A stretch of DNA of 64,000 bases from assembly GCA_035578155.1 (NCBI GenBank), contig JAPWDM010000002.1, forward strand, positions 33,865,437-33,929,436. The letters are read 5' to 3'. A program made the position numbers and the translations under genes. This DNA is from Brachynemurus nebulosus (taxonomy: Eukaryota; Arthropoda; Insecta; Neuroptera; Myrmeleontidae). Positions 11,060-22,181 of the stretch are shown in pieces (positions within the stretch are counted from its first letter, which is position 1; the number at the start of each line of letters is the position of its first letter). The notes below the pieces were generated by a model. It saw only the letters and a list, made by a program, of their open reading frames with translations. It had not been told where the DNA came from and searched no databases.

Positions 11060-13166
11060 CGCTGCCAATGGAGTGTAGCACACAGCTTTCTCGCACACGT
11101 AAAAGCACCTTGGTAATTTAATGTCCAATATATCTTTGTGTAATTTAATATAGGTATATAAATTAATAAAAATAAATAAACAAAACGATTCATAAAAAAT
11201 TGAGCGAAATGGGACTAGCAGTAAATAAGATATTGACATTTAATTGAATTTCATGGTAGTGCCGTGGATACTATTACTCCGAATGCAATGAAATTTGTAG
11301 GGGACCATCAAGGAAGCAGACCGCATAATATCTGATAATTTCATAAAAATGAATTGAATAGTTCAGAAGTTTTGCGACTTTGTGCAAACTAGTGACACAA
11401 AGACGGACGGACGGACAGGCACCAAGCCAAAATTATTCAGGAAGCTCTAAAACGTAAAATGTGCGTAAAAAATTTTATTTTGGAGGGGAAAAATTTTTTA
11501 TTTTGCAAAACTGATCACAATGCTTCCGCTGCTTTAGTAGTCTCGGAAGCAATAACACAATTAGGCAATTTGATTACACACTAAAGTAATTAGAATTAAT
11601 AAAATTATACTTTAAGTATATTTATTTATTATATTTTATTTAGGAAGTGGTTGCAATTAAATAAAATTTGTGTAGTTTTATTGAAAACTTTATTAAATAC
11701 TGTCGTTTTCATAATATGGAGAACCGTTTTAACACAGAACACGTTTTAAAGAAGTTAAAATTGTAATAAAATCAGGATAAAGGCATTTGTTTTAACACTG
11801 TAAATGTAAATGAGATAACTTTCCATCGTTTTAGATTTCTTTTTTTCATCACTTTTTGAAATATTTTTTTGAGCTTTTACAGCTTTCTTCGTAGCTTTTT
11901 CATTTGATTTTAAATGTAACTGCTTTAATTTTAAAGTAAACATTCCATAAAATGAACTTTGCAAATTTGTTTTTGATTCTTACTGGAAAAGAAATTAAGG
12001 TTATCAATATGTTTAAAAGACATCTTTTTCAGACGTATTAGTAAAATACATACCGCAATCCCGAAAATTTTTATATTAAAAATATTTTTTTGGACAATTT
12101 TTTTACTTTCGTTTTTTAAAAAAGAGTTTAAAAATTTAAGTTTGACAAATAATATGACAGCTGTTTGTACATCTCTACATGCATATTGCCTAATCTATGA
12201 ATCTAGTAATGCCAATTTCACACGTAAGTAATTTTGACTTCTTTAATATGGTGTAAAATTAAATATTACAATCTCAGTTGTAATTTGATGACCTGTTTAT
12301 TAAATATTAAGTTGAATATTTGAGGAAAAACTACAAATTATTTTGATAATTAATGTATTTAATTAATAAATTTTCTGTTACTGTAAGGGACTAATGTGAA
12401 TATTACAACCATTACAACTTATTTACTTTTTTTTTTTTAATGTAAATTTACAATAAACCGTATTTTTTGCGTTCGTTTTAACAAACCTGACCACGGGTTT
12501 TGAAAATCAAAACCTAAAGATGCAATTCCTCAAAAATTTGAAATAAAATAATAAAAATTTTAGCATAATTGGTAGTTTGAAGTAATAAACTAATTTTTAA
12601 GAAACATCTCAACATATGTTCCCATTTGAAAAAATAATTTTTTTCTATTCCAAAAAAACCGTAAGTCCTAGAACTCTGGAATAATTTTTCGTGAATGGCC
12701 CCCTCTATTTTGAATATTTTTTGTATAAACTTTTTTTCGATTAGATGCATATTTTAGGAATAAATCGAATGGCAACTCTCGAAAAACTCACACGGTATAC
12801 TGAAAACACCTTGTTGTACTTTTATTTCAATTTATAATAAGTAATTATTTATATAAAATATTCGCAGAAAATAAACTGCAACTGAATAAATAACATATTT
12901 TATTTCTAATCGGTATTCAAGTAAAGATTTTAATTATTTTTTTATTGTAGGTATGCATGATATTAATACCTTACATACATATTACATGTTTATTAACATT
13001 TCAAAGATGTTATTTTCTTGCTTCTTTTAATTCCTACACATACAATGGCTTCAAAAACTACAAATATTATTTTCATTAATTCTGTCAGTTCCATCATACA
13101 AATTCAATGAATAACTTAAATATTTTACATTAAGTAAATAAAATTTACATTTATTCAAAAGTTTAA
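11060..13166. other. unassigned AT-rich sequence
   Basis: About 2.1 kb without a supported gene. The motif GACGGACGGACGGACAGG at 11402 resembles a run often seen in insect interspersed repeats, but I cannot name the family. Small open frames at 11755-11964 (-) and 12514-12750 (-) show only low-complexity composition. Confidence 0.4.
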
Positions 13167-13871
13167 AGGGGTTCTCCCGTGTGACAGCCTGTTTTTTAAG
13201 CATTTTTTGGTGATTTCTTTGACGAACAGTGAAAACATAGAACTTTGAGTTTTTTATCATTTATTTATTACTATCTTAAGAGTATCTATAACAAATTTTA
13301 AATAAAAATCTTAATCAGTACATAAGTTGTACCACCCGAAGAGACCCTCCTCGAAAAAACGAACGCTCACTACCTCCACGATTTCGGCTGATTGGCTTAT
13401 CCGAAAAAAAAAACGGCATTTTATTTGTAAGCATAAATACGTGGAATGAACTAGAATCATTTGAAAATATTGAAAATTGAATTTTTGGCAGACGTTTGAA
13501 AAAAAATTTCAAATTTGATTTTTTTTTTATTTTTTGTTACAAAAAAAATAGAAATACTCGGAATTTTTGGATGATTCTAGTTCATTCGATACGTCTACAC
13601 ATGCTGAGACTACCCTATAAATTTCAAGTGAATCGGTCAAACCATTCTCGAGATATGATGGAGATAAGTTTCAAAAACACAGTTTTGAGAAAGTGCGTTT
13701 AAAGTTTCAAATACGGTTAAAAGTATGAAAATCTTAACTTAGGTATCATCAATCTTCGATGCCTGGTCCATAGAGTATACTCCTTCCTGTTCCTCTTGAA
13801 AATCTTTCAAAGTGAATTGTTTTCAAGCAGAAAAAATTTTTTTTTTGAACCCATCACACGGGAGAACCCCC
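13167..13871. mobile_element. TTAA-flanked non-autonomous element, 705 bp
   Basis: The left end is AGGGGTTCTCCCGTGTGA. The right end, read on the other strand, is GGGGGTTCTCCCGTGTGA. TTAA lies directly outside both (13163-13166, 13872-13875). A TTAA target fits the piggyBac and Kolobok superfamilies. The interior has two short open frames (13315-13512 -, 13496-13702 +) with no motif I recognise. Confidence 0.7.
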
Positions 13872-13875
13872 TTAA

Positions 13876-15527
13876 GGCGTTACATTACTTTGAAATATCA
13901 GGAAAAAAGTTTTATTGGGCAATTTATGTCTCCGTAATGAATATATTGCAATCAATGCAAAACTTTTTAGGTCATTTTACACGTGATTTAAGGAAGACAA
14001 AACAATTTTTCTTCCAATTTAAAAAACCAAATGGCGGCGCGAGTGCAGGTTCAACGCAGACTTTTGCCGCTCAAAAAGGTCCATAGTGGACAGCACAGCA
14101 ATTTTTAAACAATAGCCAGTACATAAAATAGTTATTTAGGAAACAAGTCACAAAATGATGGTGCATTTTTCACGAGTCGTAAGTTTGTCAAACGAAACCG
14201 CAGGCCGAGTTAGACATGGTGCCGAGTGAAAAATACATGCATTTTGCATGTGTTGCATGCAATATTTTTTGCAATTCTGAATTAAAATGAAAAAAATTAA
14301 CGAAAAATGGGAAAATAATCTCAAGTTATTAAAAGTTTGACAGTTACGTTGAAAAAAATTATTTTAATGTATTTGTTTTGAATTATTCGTGGATGACTAT
14401 CGCTTGTATTTTATCGTTACTATTGAAATGAGTTTTTGATCTCATAGACCAATGAACACTATTACATTATACTACTAGACAAAGCGTAAATCCAGTTTAT
14501 AGGCAATTTTCTTGAGGCAAGTAACGGGATGAGACGGGTGAAAATTAAGGAATATAATGTATTGTCCATTTTTAAGCAAATGGAGATAATAATTATTGCA
14601 GGACATAATTTGTATACGTGTACGCATTTTGAAAATAAAGCGAATACAACAAGCGAAGCAAAATTACATGTAGCTAGTTTTCTGTTTCTTTTCCTTTTTG
14701 TTACCTCCTAACTATAGTAACTAAAGATTGTGCGTCTAATTTTGTTCCATTTCTTAACGACGTCGTACCATTATTAATTGATTTGGCCTGGCTATTTAGT
14801 CCATTCCGTAAATATCACTGTTTCTTTCTGATAAGCGTAAACGGTAGCGTAAATAGACCAGACTAAGATTGTTTTGAAATCGTTTATGATTATAAATCAT
14901 AAACGAGGATTTATTTTAGGAATATAATTTATACGCCAGAAAAAAAGCATGCGGCTCTTTGGACACGACAGTTAATGTTGAAAACATTATTGAAATTCAC
15001 ATTTAAGTAATTTTGTTCTTGGCATTAGCTAGTCCTTCTTGGATGCCTTGGGGCAATGGGCCCATATTCATAGCCTACGTGCAACGGGAGTTTAAAATCC
15101 CGACTCACTTATAGCGTTCATTCAATTTTGTGCTTTGTATGTATTAGTTACAATTCCTACTTCTTCCTGCAATGCGAAAAAAATTAAAGATAATTTTCTC
15201 CGCTGTCCAGAAAAACATGGATATGTTTTATAGTTCAATAGGCATACATAAAAAATAACAATAAATATTAGGTAATTATATGGTTTACTCACTTATGTGT
15301 CCCACCTAAATGGACAAATTGAATAAACTGAACAATGCAATATAATTTCTAATGTCTACATAGTTCAGATTTTATAATTTGTTTTTCATAGTTCAAATGT
15401 ACTCGATTTTACGTAAATTGCGACTATCCATACTTTTATTTTATCCATTAAAATTTTTATTTAATAAAACCTATAAAGAATTATTTTGCCTACTCTTAAA
15501 AAACAGAAACATAAAAAGTTTTTTTTA
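13876..15527. other. unassigned AT-rich sequence
   Basis: No supported gene. The open frame at 13796-14086 (+) starts inside the preceding element and has no recognised domain. The frame at 14529-14711 is short and unremarkable. Confidence 0.4.
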
Positions 15528-15603
15528 ATATTTTTTTTTGTTATTTAACTGCGTTAACAATTAAAATCATTCGCAGTTATAATAGTTATACAAATACATT
15601 ATG

Positions 15604-15685
15604 GACCCCGAGTTGGTCTAGTGGTTAGCAACTCCGCTTGTTGTCTGGTAGATCTTGAGTTCGAAACCAACCGGAGGAGATACGT
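15604..15685 (+). repeat. tRNA-derived SINE head, copy 1
   Basis: RNA polymerase III internal promoter elements are visible: an A box TGGTCTAGTGG (15614-15624) and a B box GAGTTCGAAACC (15657-15668), spaced as in a tRNA gene. A clean acceptor stem is not apparent, so this is a SINE or tRNA relic rather than a working tRNA gene. Confidence 0.65.
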
Positions 15686-15942
15686 CATCTACATTACCAT
15701 ACCTCATTATCTATCAATAATTTGTATCTGCCTTTTAGGGTTGATCTTGTTTTTGTAAATATATGACAGAAAGAGCACTAAAGGCTCTTTCTACAGACAC
15801 TTGGGTAACAGAAACAGCGAAAGCGACGTCAGCTAACTTTCGCAATTCAAGGTCTAGTATATTTTTATATTTTTTTTTGTTATTTAACTGCGTTAACAAT
15901 TAAAATCATTCGCAGTTATAATAGTTATACAAATACATTATG

Positions 15943-16024
15943 GACCCCGAGTTGGTCTAGTGGTTAGCAACTCCGCTTGTTGTCTGGTAGATCTTGAGTT
16001 CGAAACCAACCGGAGGAGATACGT
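15943..16024 (+). repeat. tRNA-derived SINE head, copy 2
   Basis: Same sequence as the head at 15604, displaced by 339 bp. The A box is at 15953-15963 and the B box at 15996-16007. Confidence 0.65.
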
Positions 16025-16073
16025 CATCTACATTACCATACCTCATTATCTATCAATAATTTGTATCTGCCTT

Positions 16074-16355
16074 TTAGGGTTGATCTTGTTTTTGTAAATA
16101 TATGACAGAAAGAGCACTAAAGGCTCTTTCTACAGACACTTGGGTAACAGAAACAGCGAAAGCGACGTCAGCTAACTTTCGCAATTCAAGGTCTAGTATA
16201 TTTTCTTTCAATTGGGACTTTTTCATTGTAGCACAGATTTTCCAACTTTTGTCGTATAAATGTATGTTTGTGCTCAAACAAGAAAAAACACACACGCACA
16301 CACTGTAAGAACTTGTATACATTACATCATCTGACATCATCCCATAAAACAACAA
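16074..16355 (-). pseudogene. hAT transposase C-terminal (dimerisation) fragment
   Basis: The reverse frame carries KLADVAFAVSVTQVSVERAF followed by SALSVIY. The block V-x-V-E-R-x-F-S-x-L is the hallmark of the hAT C-terminal dimerisation domain, which holds together the transposase of cut-and-paste elements. Only about 45 residues are transposase-like, and the N-terminal half of the frame is not. The catalytic core is absent. The last 60 residues are also duplicated at about 15771-15861 by the 339-bp tandem duplication, so this is a relic. Confidence 0.8.
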
Positions 16356-16359
16356 AGAA

Positions 16360-16929
16360 GAATCGAAAAGAACTAATCTTTTTCATTCGTGTTCGCTCGT
16401 GAATGAATCCCAGAAAAATCAATATGATTCGTAATCCCGAACCAATTAAATGTTGTAAATACTTACCAAGAAAATTCGCTCACGAATTTAGAGACATTTA
16501 ATTCGATTCGTGAACGAATAAAATTGTGAATAATTAAGTTTTTTCATTCGCAAATCGAATTATTCCGTACCCTGACCTACATCAAAATCAATAGTACCTA
16601 CACAAACTACAACGGTGCATATGACCTTAGCTGTTCCGCAACTAACGAATGATACATTATGATAATAAAAATAATAGTAAAATTGTAATATATAATTGTA
16701 TATAGGTACAGATTTACTGATATATTGTCTGTATGTATCATTATGTAATTGACTTAATTAGTAAAATACCCCTGTCGCAGCATCTGCATAACACAGCGAA
16801 TTTCCGTTTATAAAAATCAGTTTTTCTGTTATTTTTAAGTGACTTGCCTCCTCTTTCTAATGGTGTAAATAAATGTCGCCATAATTTTTTAACTTGAGAC
16901 AATTTTGGCAAAGAACTAATTTTTTTCAC
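16360..16929. other. unassigned AT-rich sequence
   Basis: No supported gene. The reverse frame 16741-16929 has no recognised domain. Confidence 0.35.
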
Positions 16930-17160
16930 GAAAAATGACCAAAAAAACTATGTTCCAGTCATCCGACATGGCTGGCTAACGAACTTGTCCAACGGTATGG
17001 GACTAAATACAAATATATTTTTAGTAAATATTATTTTCGGTTTCTAGGGACCTCAAAACAAATTTCTGCCATATTTTCGGGTTAAAGTCGCGTCACAACA
17101 GTGGCTGTAATAGCTAAATTCCATTCTGGAAATTCGCTAAAACCACCTGCATAAAACCTA
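16930..17160 (+). repeat. Family B copy without long microsatellite
   Basis: It shares CATCCGACATGGCTGGCTAA (left part), GGTTTCTAGGGACCTCAAAA and the CGCGTCA..A...GCTGTAATAGCTAAATT stretch (right part) with 6110-6490. The long (AT)n found in the other two copies is absent here and is replaced by a short A/T stretch around 17011. Confidence 0.7.
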
Positions 17161-17404
17161 TAAGTCTAGCAAATACTCAACACATTAATATTTTTTGTAT
17201 ATATCATCTAAAAACATTTTAGTCCCTTTTTGACCATCCTGCCAGAACTAAAACACATTTTTTTTTTTATTGTTAAAATCGAAACGTTCTTTTGAAGACG
17301 GTTAAAATTAATATATTTTACATTAGAATGTCGACACAATCACCCCCTAGTTAATTACCTTTAGACTTGATGCTAGAAAATTCAGAAAAAACAGGTCATA
17401 TAGA

Positions 17405-17538
17405 TTTTTTTTATTAGTCGAATTTTTCTTTTAAAAAATTAGACTTATACAGCCTATACGATAAGAACGGCGAGACGCGAGAGTAGGGCCGCTATCCGTT
17501 TTCGGACCCGTAGAACACGATTATGTAGAAAAAAAATG

Positions 17539-17613
<75 letters not shown>

Positions 17614-20034
17614 CGCTACCTTTTAATATGTGTAGGGCCCCCCTATGGAAGTTAAGAGCTGAAATTTGGTAAGTGGGGCTCATTTCGATGCACCTCATAC
17701 TATAAAAGTGGGGTCAAATTTTGGTCAAACTTTGGATGCGACCCAAACTTTAGGGAGGTGGTGGGGGGCAACAAACAATAAAACTTTTCTAAACCGGTTG
17801 GAAATAATGTTTCGGTCAGTAGAGTGGAGGAATAATTTTGGCTGGATTTAACGCTCCCACAGTCCCCCACAATTTACTTAGAGGGTTGAAATTTCGTATA
17901 TTGATAGAATTCGTACCTAGGGTCTGCTTTTTGGAGGTTTTAATATTTTACCCCCACCCCCAACATTTTTAAGCTACAATTTTATGATTTTTTGACGTTT
18001 TCGAAGTTTGTACCACTCGCACAGGTCACCCCAATAAACCTAGAGGGCTGAAATTTTGTATTCGGATTGAGTTAGTATCAAGGGGGTGCGTTTTGGGGGT
18101 CTCAACTTTTAACCATTACCCCCACCATTTTTATACCAAAAAGAACATGATTTTTCTTGTTTTTTAACAGTTTCGTTCGTGTCAAAATCTTACCAAATAA
18201 ACCTAGAGGGCTGAAATTTTGTGTACAGGTTAAGTTAATAGCCAGCCACTGCTTTTTGGGGGTTTCAACTTTTAACCCTTACCCCCACGACTTTTATGCC
18301 AATATTTCCTTGACTTTTTGGCCTTTATTCTAACACGTCTAGAGTCTCTCTAAGGAAACCTAAAGATCTGAAATTTTATACACGTATTGAGTGAGTATCC
18401 AGTTAGTGCCTTTTAGGGATTCCACATTACTTTTCCCCCCACTTCTCCCATTTTTACCACAGAATTCAATGGTATTGTTAACTGTAAGTTGAATAGTATT
18501 TATTTGATTTATAATACATCAAATTTTACAATAAAACGCCGTGAGCAGCGGGGCCCCATCACGGTAGTCGAATTTTCCCCTTCATCTTCGGTATTGAATG
18601 TCTACAAGCGAAATGTGATTGAAAGTCTACAACCGAATTGTCATTTTGTTGGTTTCAAAACTGGTGATGAGTGTTTCGCTGATCGAGGCTTTAAAAAAAG
18701 GTTTTAAGTATTTAAGGGCTGTATCTCAGTAAATTTCAATTTTGTGCCGAAAACAGGTAGCAGAAAAAAAGCCAACACAATTCGTACGAGGACATTCCTG
18801 CCCATGTTTATCCGCTAATTGCCTTTATGTTTTAGTTTTAAAAATTAAAAAAGGACCTTAAATGGTAAACTGGAAGGCCTTTATAAAGATATTTTTTCTT
18901 TCCAAAAAAATCCAAAATTTCTGTTTTATAAATACTAAAAATCCAAAATTCCTAATTTATAAATAAACAGTGACTTTAATAACATTTTTAAATTACTTAA
19001 TATGTATGTATTTCATTTGTCATAAAAGTAAGTTCACTTTTTTTTAAATTTTTTAAAATTACTATTCGCCTACTTGTATTTAGAATAAACATAATGCTTT
19101 TAAAACACATTTAACAATAGCATTCAATTCCGATGTAAAAATGGGAGAAGTGGGGGGAAAAGTGATGCGGACTCCCTACAAGGTACTAGCTGGATACTAA
19201 CTGAATACACGTACAAAATTTCAGCCCTCTAGGTTTCCTTATGGAGTCTCTAGACGTGTTAGAAAACAAGCAAAAAAATTAAGGAAATATTGGCGTAAAA
19301 ATCGTGGGGGTAAGGGTTAAAAGTTGAAACCTCCAAAAAACAGTGTCTGGCTATTAGCTTAACCTGTACACCAAATTTCAGCCCTCTAGGTTTATTTGGG
19401 GAGATTTTGACCCGAACGAAACTGTTAAAAAACAAGAAAAATCATGTTCTTTTGGGTATAAAAATGGTGGGGGCAGGGGTTAAAAGTCGAGACCCCCAAA
19501 AGGCACCCCCTTGATACTAACTCAATCCGAATACAAAATTTCAGCCCTCTAGGTTTATTCGGGTGACCTGTGCGAGTGGTACAAACTTCGAAAACGTCGA
19601 AAATGCATGAAATTGTAGCTTAAAAATGAGGTGGGTGGAGGTAAAATATTAAAACCTCCAAAAAGCACAATCTAGGTACGAACTTTATCAACACACCAAA
19701 TTTCAACCCTCTACGTTAATTCTGGGGGGCTGGGGGCCTGTTAGATCCAGCGAAAAGCGTTTTTCCCCCCTCTACTCCCACCATATCATCCTAGGAAGCT
19801 GAATTTTGGATATCTTGTAGATAATTGACCGAAACATTATTTAAAACCGGTTTGGAAAAGTTTTATTGCTTTTCCGCCCCCCACCACCCCCTTAAAAGTC
19901 GGGTCAGAAAAAAAATTTGCCTAAAATTTGAACCCACTTTGATAATATGAGGTGCCTCGAAAATGAGCCCCATTTACCAAACTTCATCTCTTAACTTCCA
20001 TAGGGGGGCCCTACACAAATTAAAAGGTGGCGGG

Positions 20035-20117
<83 letters not shown>
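17405..20117. mobile_element. Family A palindromic element (left part, before provirus)
   Basis: The order is: terminal segment (17405-17542, with TTAGACTTATACAGCCTATA and GTTTTCGGACCCGTAGAACA), (AT)n 17543-17611, arm (17612-18485), core (18536-18890, with CGCCGTGAGCAGCGGGGCCC), spacer (to about 19110), inverted arm (19111-20036), and (AT)n 20038-20117. After the provirus the (AT)n resumes at 27698, and the inverted terminal segment lies at 27724-27830. Without the provirus this is a foldback element of about 2.8 kb with TIRs of about 1.05 kb. The arms consist of degenerate units of 157-166 bp marked by AAACCTAGAGGGCTGAAATT (near 17876, 18033, 18199, 18354). No transposase is present. Confidence 0.8.
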
Positions 20118-20122
<5 letters not shown>

Positions 20123-20522
20123 TGGAATGACCACATCCGCCAAATAAGCTACATCAGCGTCTTCACACAGTCGCCTATACGTTTCATAGAATTTAGTGTC
20201 ATAGGGCAATTATAACAAACTTATGAACATTAACATATCATATTATAATATTATTCATATCATCATTTTATTTTATTATCTAAAATTGTAATTATACACA
20301 ACATGTAATATGTATTAATTCTTTATGCTTAATAATCATTATAAAACATATATAAACGATTAAAACAAAAGACACATTTAACTTCCGATTTAGCAGTTAA
20401 GCTAGGCGTAATCTCTGTTCGGGCATTATTCATTTCTTTGTAATATTTTATTGTATCAAATTTGTGAAAGTTAATTAAAATAAATTTTTTAAAACTAATT
20501 TTAATTGTTGTAAAACATAACT
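20118..20522 (+). repeat. 5' LTR
   Basis: 405 bp, and I found no difference from the 3' LTR. A TATA-like box TATATAAA lies at about 20349-20356 and a poly(A) signal AATAAA at 20479-20484. The last base overlaps the primer-binding site. Confidence 0.95.
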
Positions 20523-20539
20523 GGCGCAGTCGTTCGGAT
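20522..20539 (+). promoter_or_regulatory. Primer-binding site, tRNA-Ser type
   Basis: TGGCGCAGTCG immediately at the LTR edge is complementary to the 3' end of insect tRNA-Ser, as in the 17.6/297 group of errantiviruses. The match weakens after 11 bases (TTCGGAT). Confidence 0.85.
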
Positions 20540-20795
20540 TGTTGTTACATTGTTGTCGGTTCATTAGTGTATTGTGAGTTAAAAGACTGACGGATCATCA
20601 GGACAGTGACTCAACCTTAACGGCTCATTAAGGAAAGTGGTACACAGTCATCGACCAGCAGTGCGTGGATTCCAATCCTTTAAACAGCAACGAAACCTAT
20701 CTACTACAAGGAAATGAAAGTAATCTGGAGCATTCTGTGAGTAAAGTGATTACACATTTTTTCGCTATTTCATATTTGTTCCTTTCTGCTTATAT

Positions 20796-22181
20796 ATGTC
20801 CAAATTTTTACGCCTCAAATTAAAAACACCATCATTTAAACCATATCCTAGATCGGACGTTCCTCAGTTGGACGCTGTATACGTAATAACTGAGTCAGGT
20901 GCGATTGTATCAGAGAATACGATACAGGGCAACTCTTTAGATTTAGATAATATTAGTAATCAATCAAATAATAACCTTATTACTGAATCAAATCAATTAC
21001 CAAATACTTCTATTAGTTTAAACACCTTTTCAAATACAAAAATAGACATGACTTCACAAGAAATAACCGGTTTTTCACAAATATTAGAAGCCTTCAAAAT
21101 ACCGGATCCAATCAAAAATCTTCCGGAATTTAACGGTAACCCAAGAACGTTACATGATTTCATAGAGAATGTGGAGGAAATTATGAGTTGCGTTACAATC
21201 GATTGGACGCAAGGTTATGGCAAAATGTGGATACGTGCTATCCGCAACAAAATTGTTGGTGATGCAAACGAAGTACTGAATATGTACGGTACACCAACCG
21301 ATTGGAATATTATTAAATCAAATTTAATATCTCATTACGCTGACAAACGTAATGAAACAACATTAATTCGTGATTTACACAATTTAAGACAAACTCCAAA
21401 TCAAAAGATGGAGGAATTCTATGCGCAAATCATAGAAATTCTTTCCTCTCTGGTTAACTTCACTAAGTTAAATGAATCAAATCAATCAGCTATATCATCT
21501 AAATTATCGCTTTTTAAAAATTTAGCAAAAGATGTCTTTCTTGCCGGACTTCGTGAACCAATAGGCTCCGTAGTAAGAGCTAGAAATCCGGATACTATTC
21601 AAAATGCATTTGAATATGCAGTTAGAGAACAAAACATACATTATCATCAACGCTCATACATACAACCTCAAACAAACATTAAATTAACACAAAATAGACC
21701 TCTTAGGAATATACCGTCTACACCGCAATTTATTCAAAGACCACCCATTACATATAATCCTTATTACACACAACAAACACAACAATTTAGACCATTTCAA
21801 ACACAACAAACACAACAATTTAGACCATTTCAAACACAACAAAACACTAGGCAATTTCCAAAACCAACACCCATGGAAATTGGTAGTAATAGGATCAGCA
21901 TAAGAAATAATAATATTCCTCAGTCACGTACAAATCCTCCACAACAACCAAAACCAAATTTTTTCCAAACTCAAAGTAAACCAACCTTTACAAGCAAAGA
22001 GCTTCACAATGCAGAAGCACAAAACTATTCATCACTCGATGAATACGTCGAATATGTTGATACTAACAACGAAAACGAACAATATTCGGAATACGATCAG
22101 TCAAATGATCATATGACACCTCAGGCTGAAATTGACGATCAAAATTTTCAGTACAATTGGGACCACAGTACGGATACATAG
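20796..22181 (+). CDS. gag: Errantivirus Gag polyprotein
   Basis: 461 residues from the ATG at 20796. A Ser/Asn-rich N-terminus (to about residue 90) is followed by a retroviral-type capsid region (about 100-290) beginning near FKIPDPIKNLPEFNGNP. A Gln/Asn/Pro-rich tail follows (about 290-400), then an acidic Tyr-rich end. No CCHC zinc knuckle is visible, which is common in errantivirus Gags. RNA binding is therefore probably by basic patches. The tail holds an 11-codon perfect tandem repeat (TQQTQQFRPFQ, two copies, 21775-21840). Gag would form the particle core that packages the RNA. The stop at 22179 is bypassed by -1 frameshifting to make Gag-Pol. Confidence 0.93.
   Translation: MSKFLRLKLKTPSFKPYPRSDVPQLDAVYVITESGAIVSENTIQGNSLDLDNISNQSNNNLITESNQLPNTSISLNTFSNTKIDMTSQEITGFSQILEAFKIPDPIKNLPEFNGNPRTLHDFIENVEEIMSCVTIDWTQGYGKMWIRAIRNKIVGDANEVLNMYGTPTDWNIIKSNLISHYADKRNETTLIRDLHNLRQTPNQKMEEFYAQIIEILSSLVNFTKLNESNQSAISSKLSLFKNLAKDVFLAGLREPIGSVVRARNPDTIQNAFEYAVREQNIHYHQRSYIQPQTNIKLTQNRPLRNIPSTPQFIQRPPITYNPYYTQQTQQFRPFQTQQTQQFRPFQTQQNTRQFPKPTPMEIGSNRISIRNNNIPQSRTNPPQQPKPNFFQTQSKPTFTSKELHNAEAQNYSSLDEYVEYVDTNNENEQYSEYDQSNDHMTPQAEIDDQNFQYNWDHSTDT

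Larger units (their letters stand above)
15528..16202 (+). repeat. Tandem duplication, 2 x 339 bp, apparently identical
   Basis: The segment from about 15528 to 15863 is repeated at 15867-16202 with an exact 339-bp offset and no difference that I can find. Each copy carries a tRNA-like SINE head and the C-terminal end of a hAT transposase. The identity means either a recent duplication or an assembly artefact. Confidence 0.9.

Noticed and set aside
15604..15685. Functional tRNA gene
   Set aside because: A and B boxes are present, but no clean cloverleaf acceptor stem. It occurs twice in a tandem duplication, so a SINE head is more likely.
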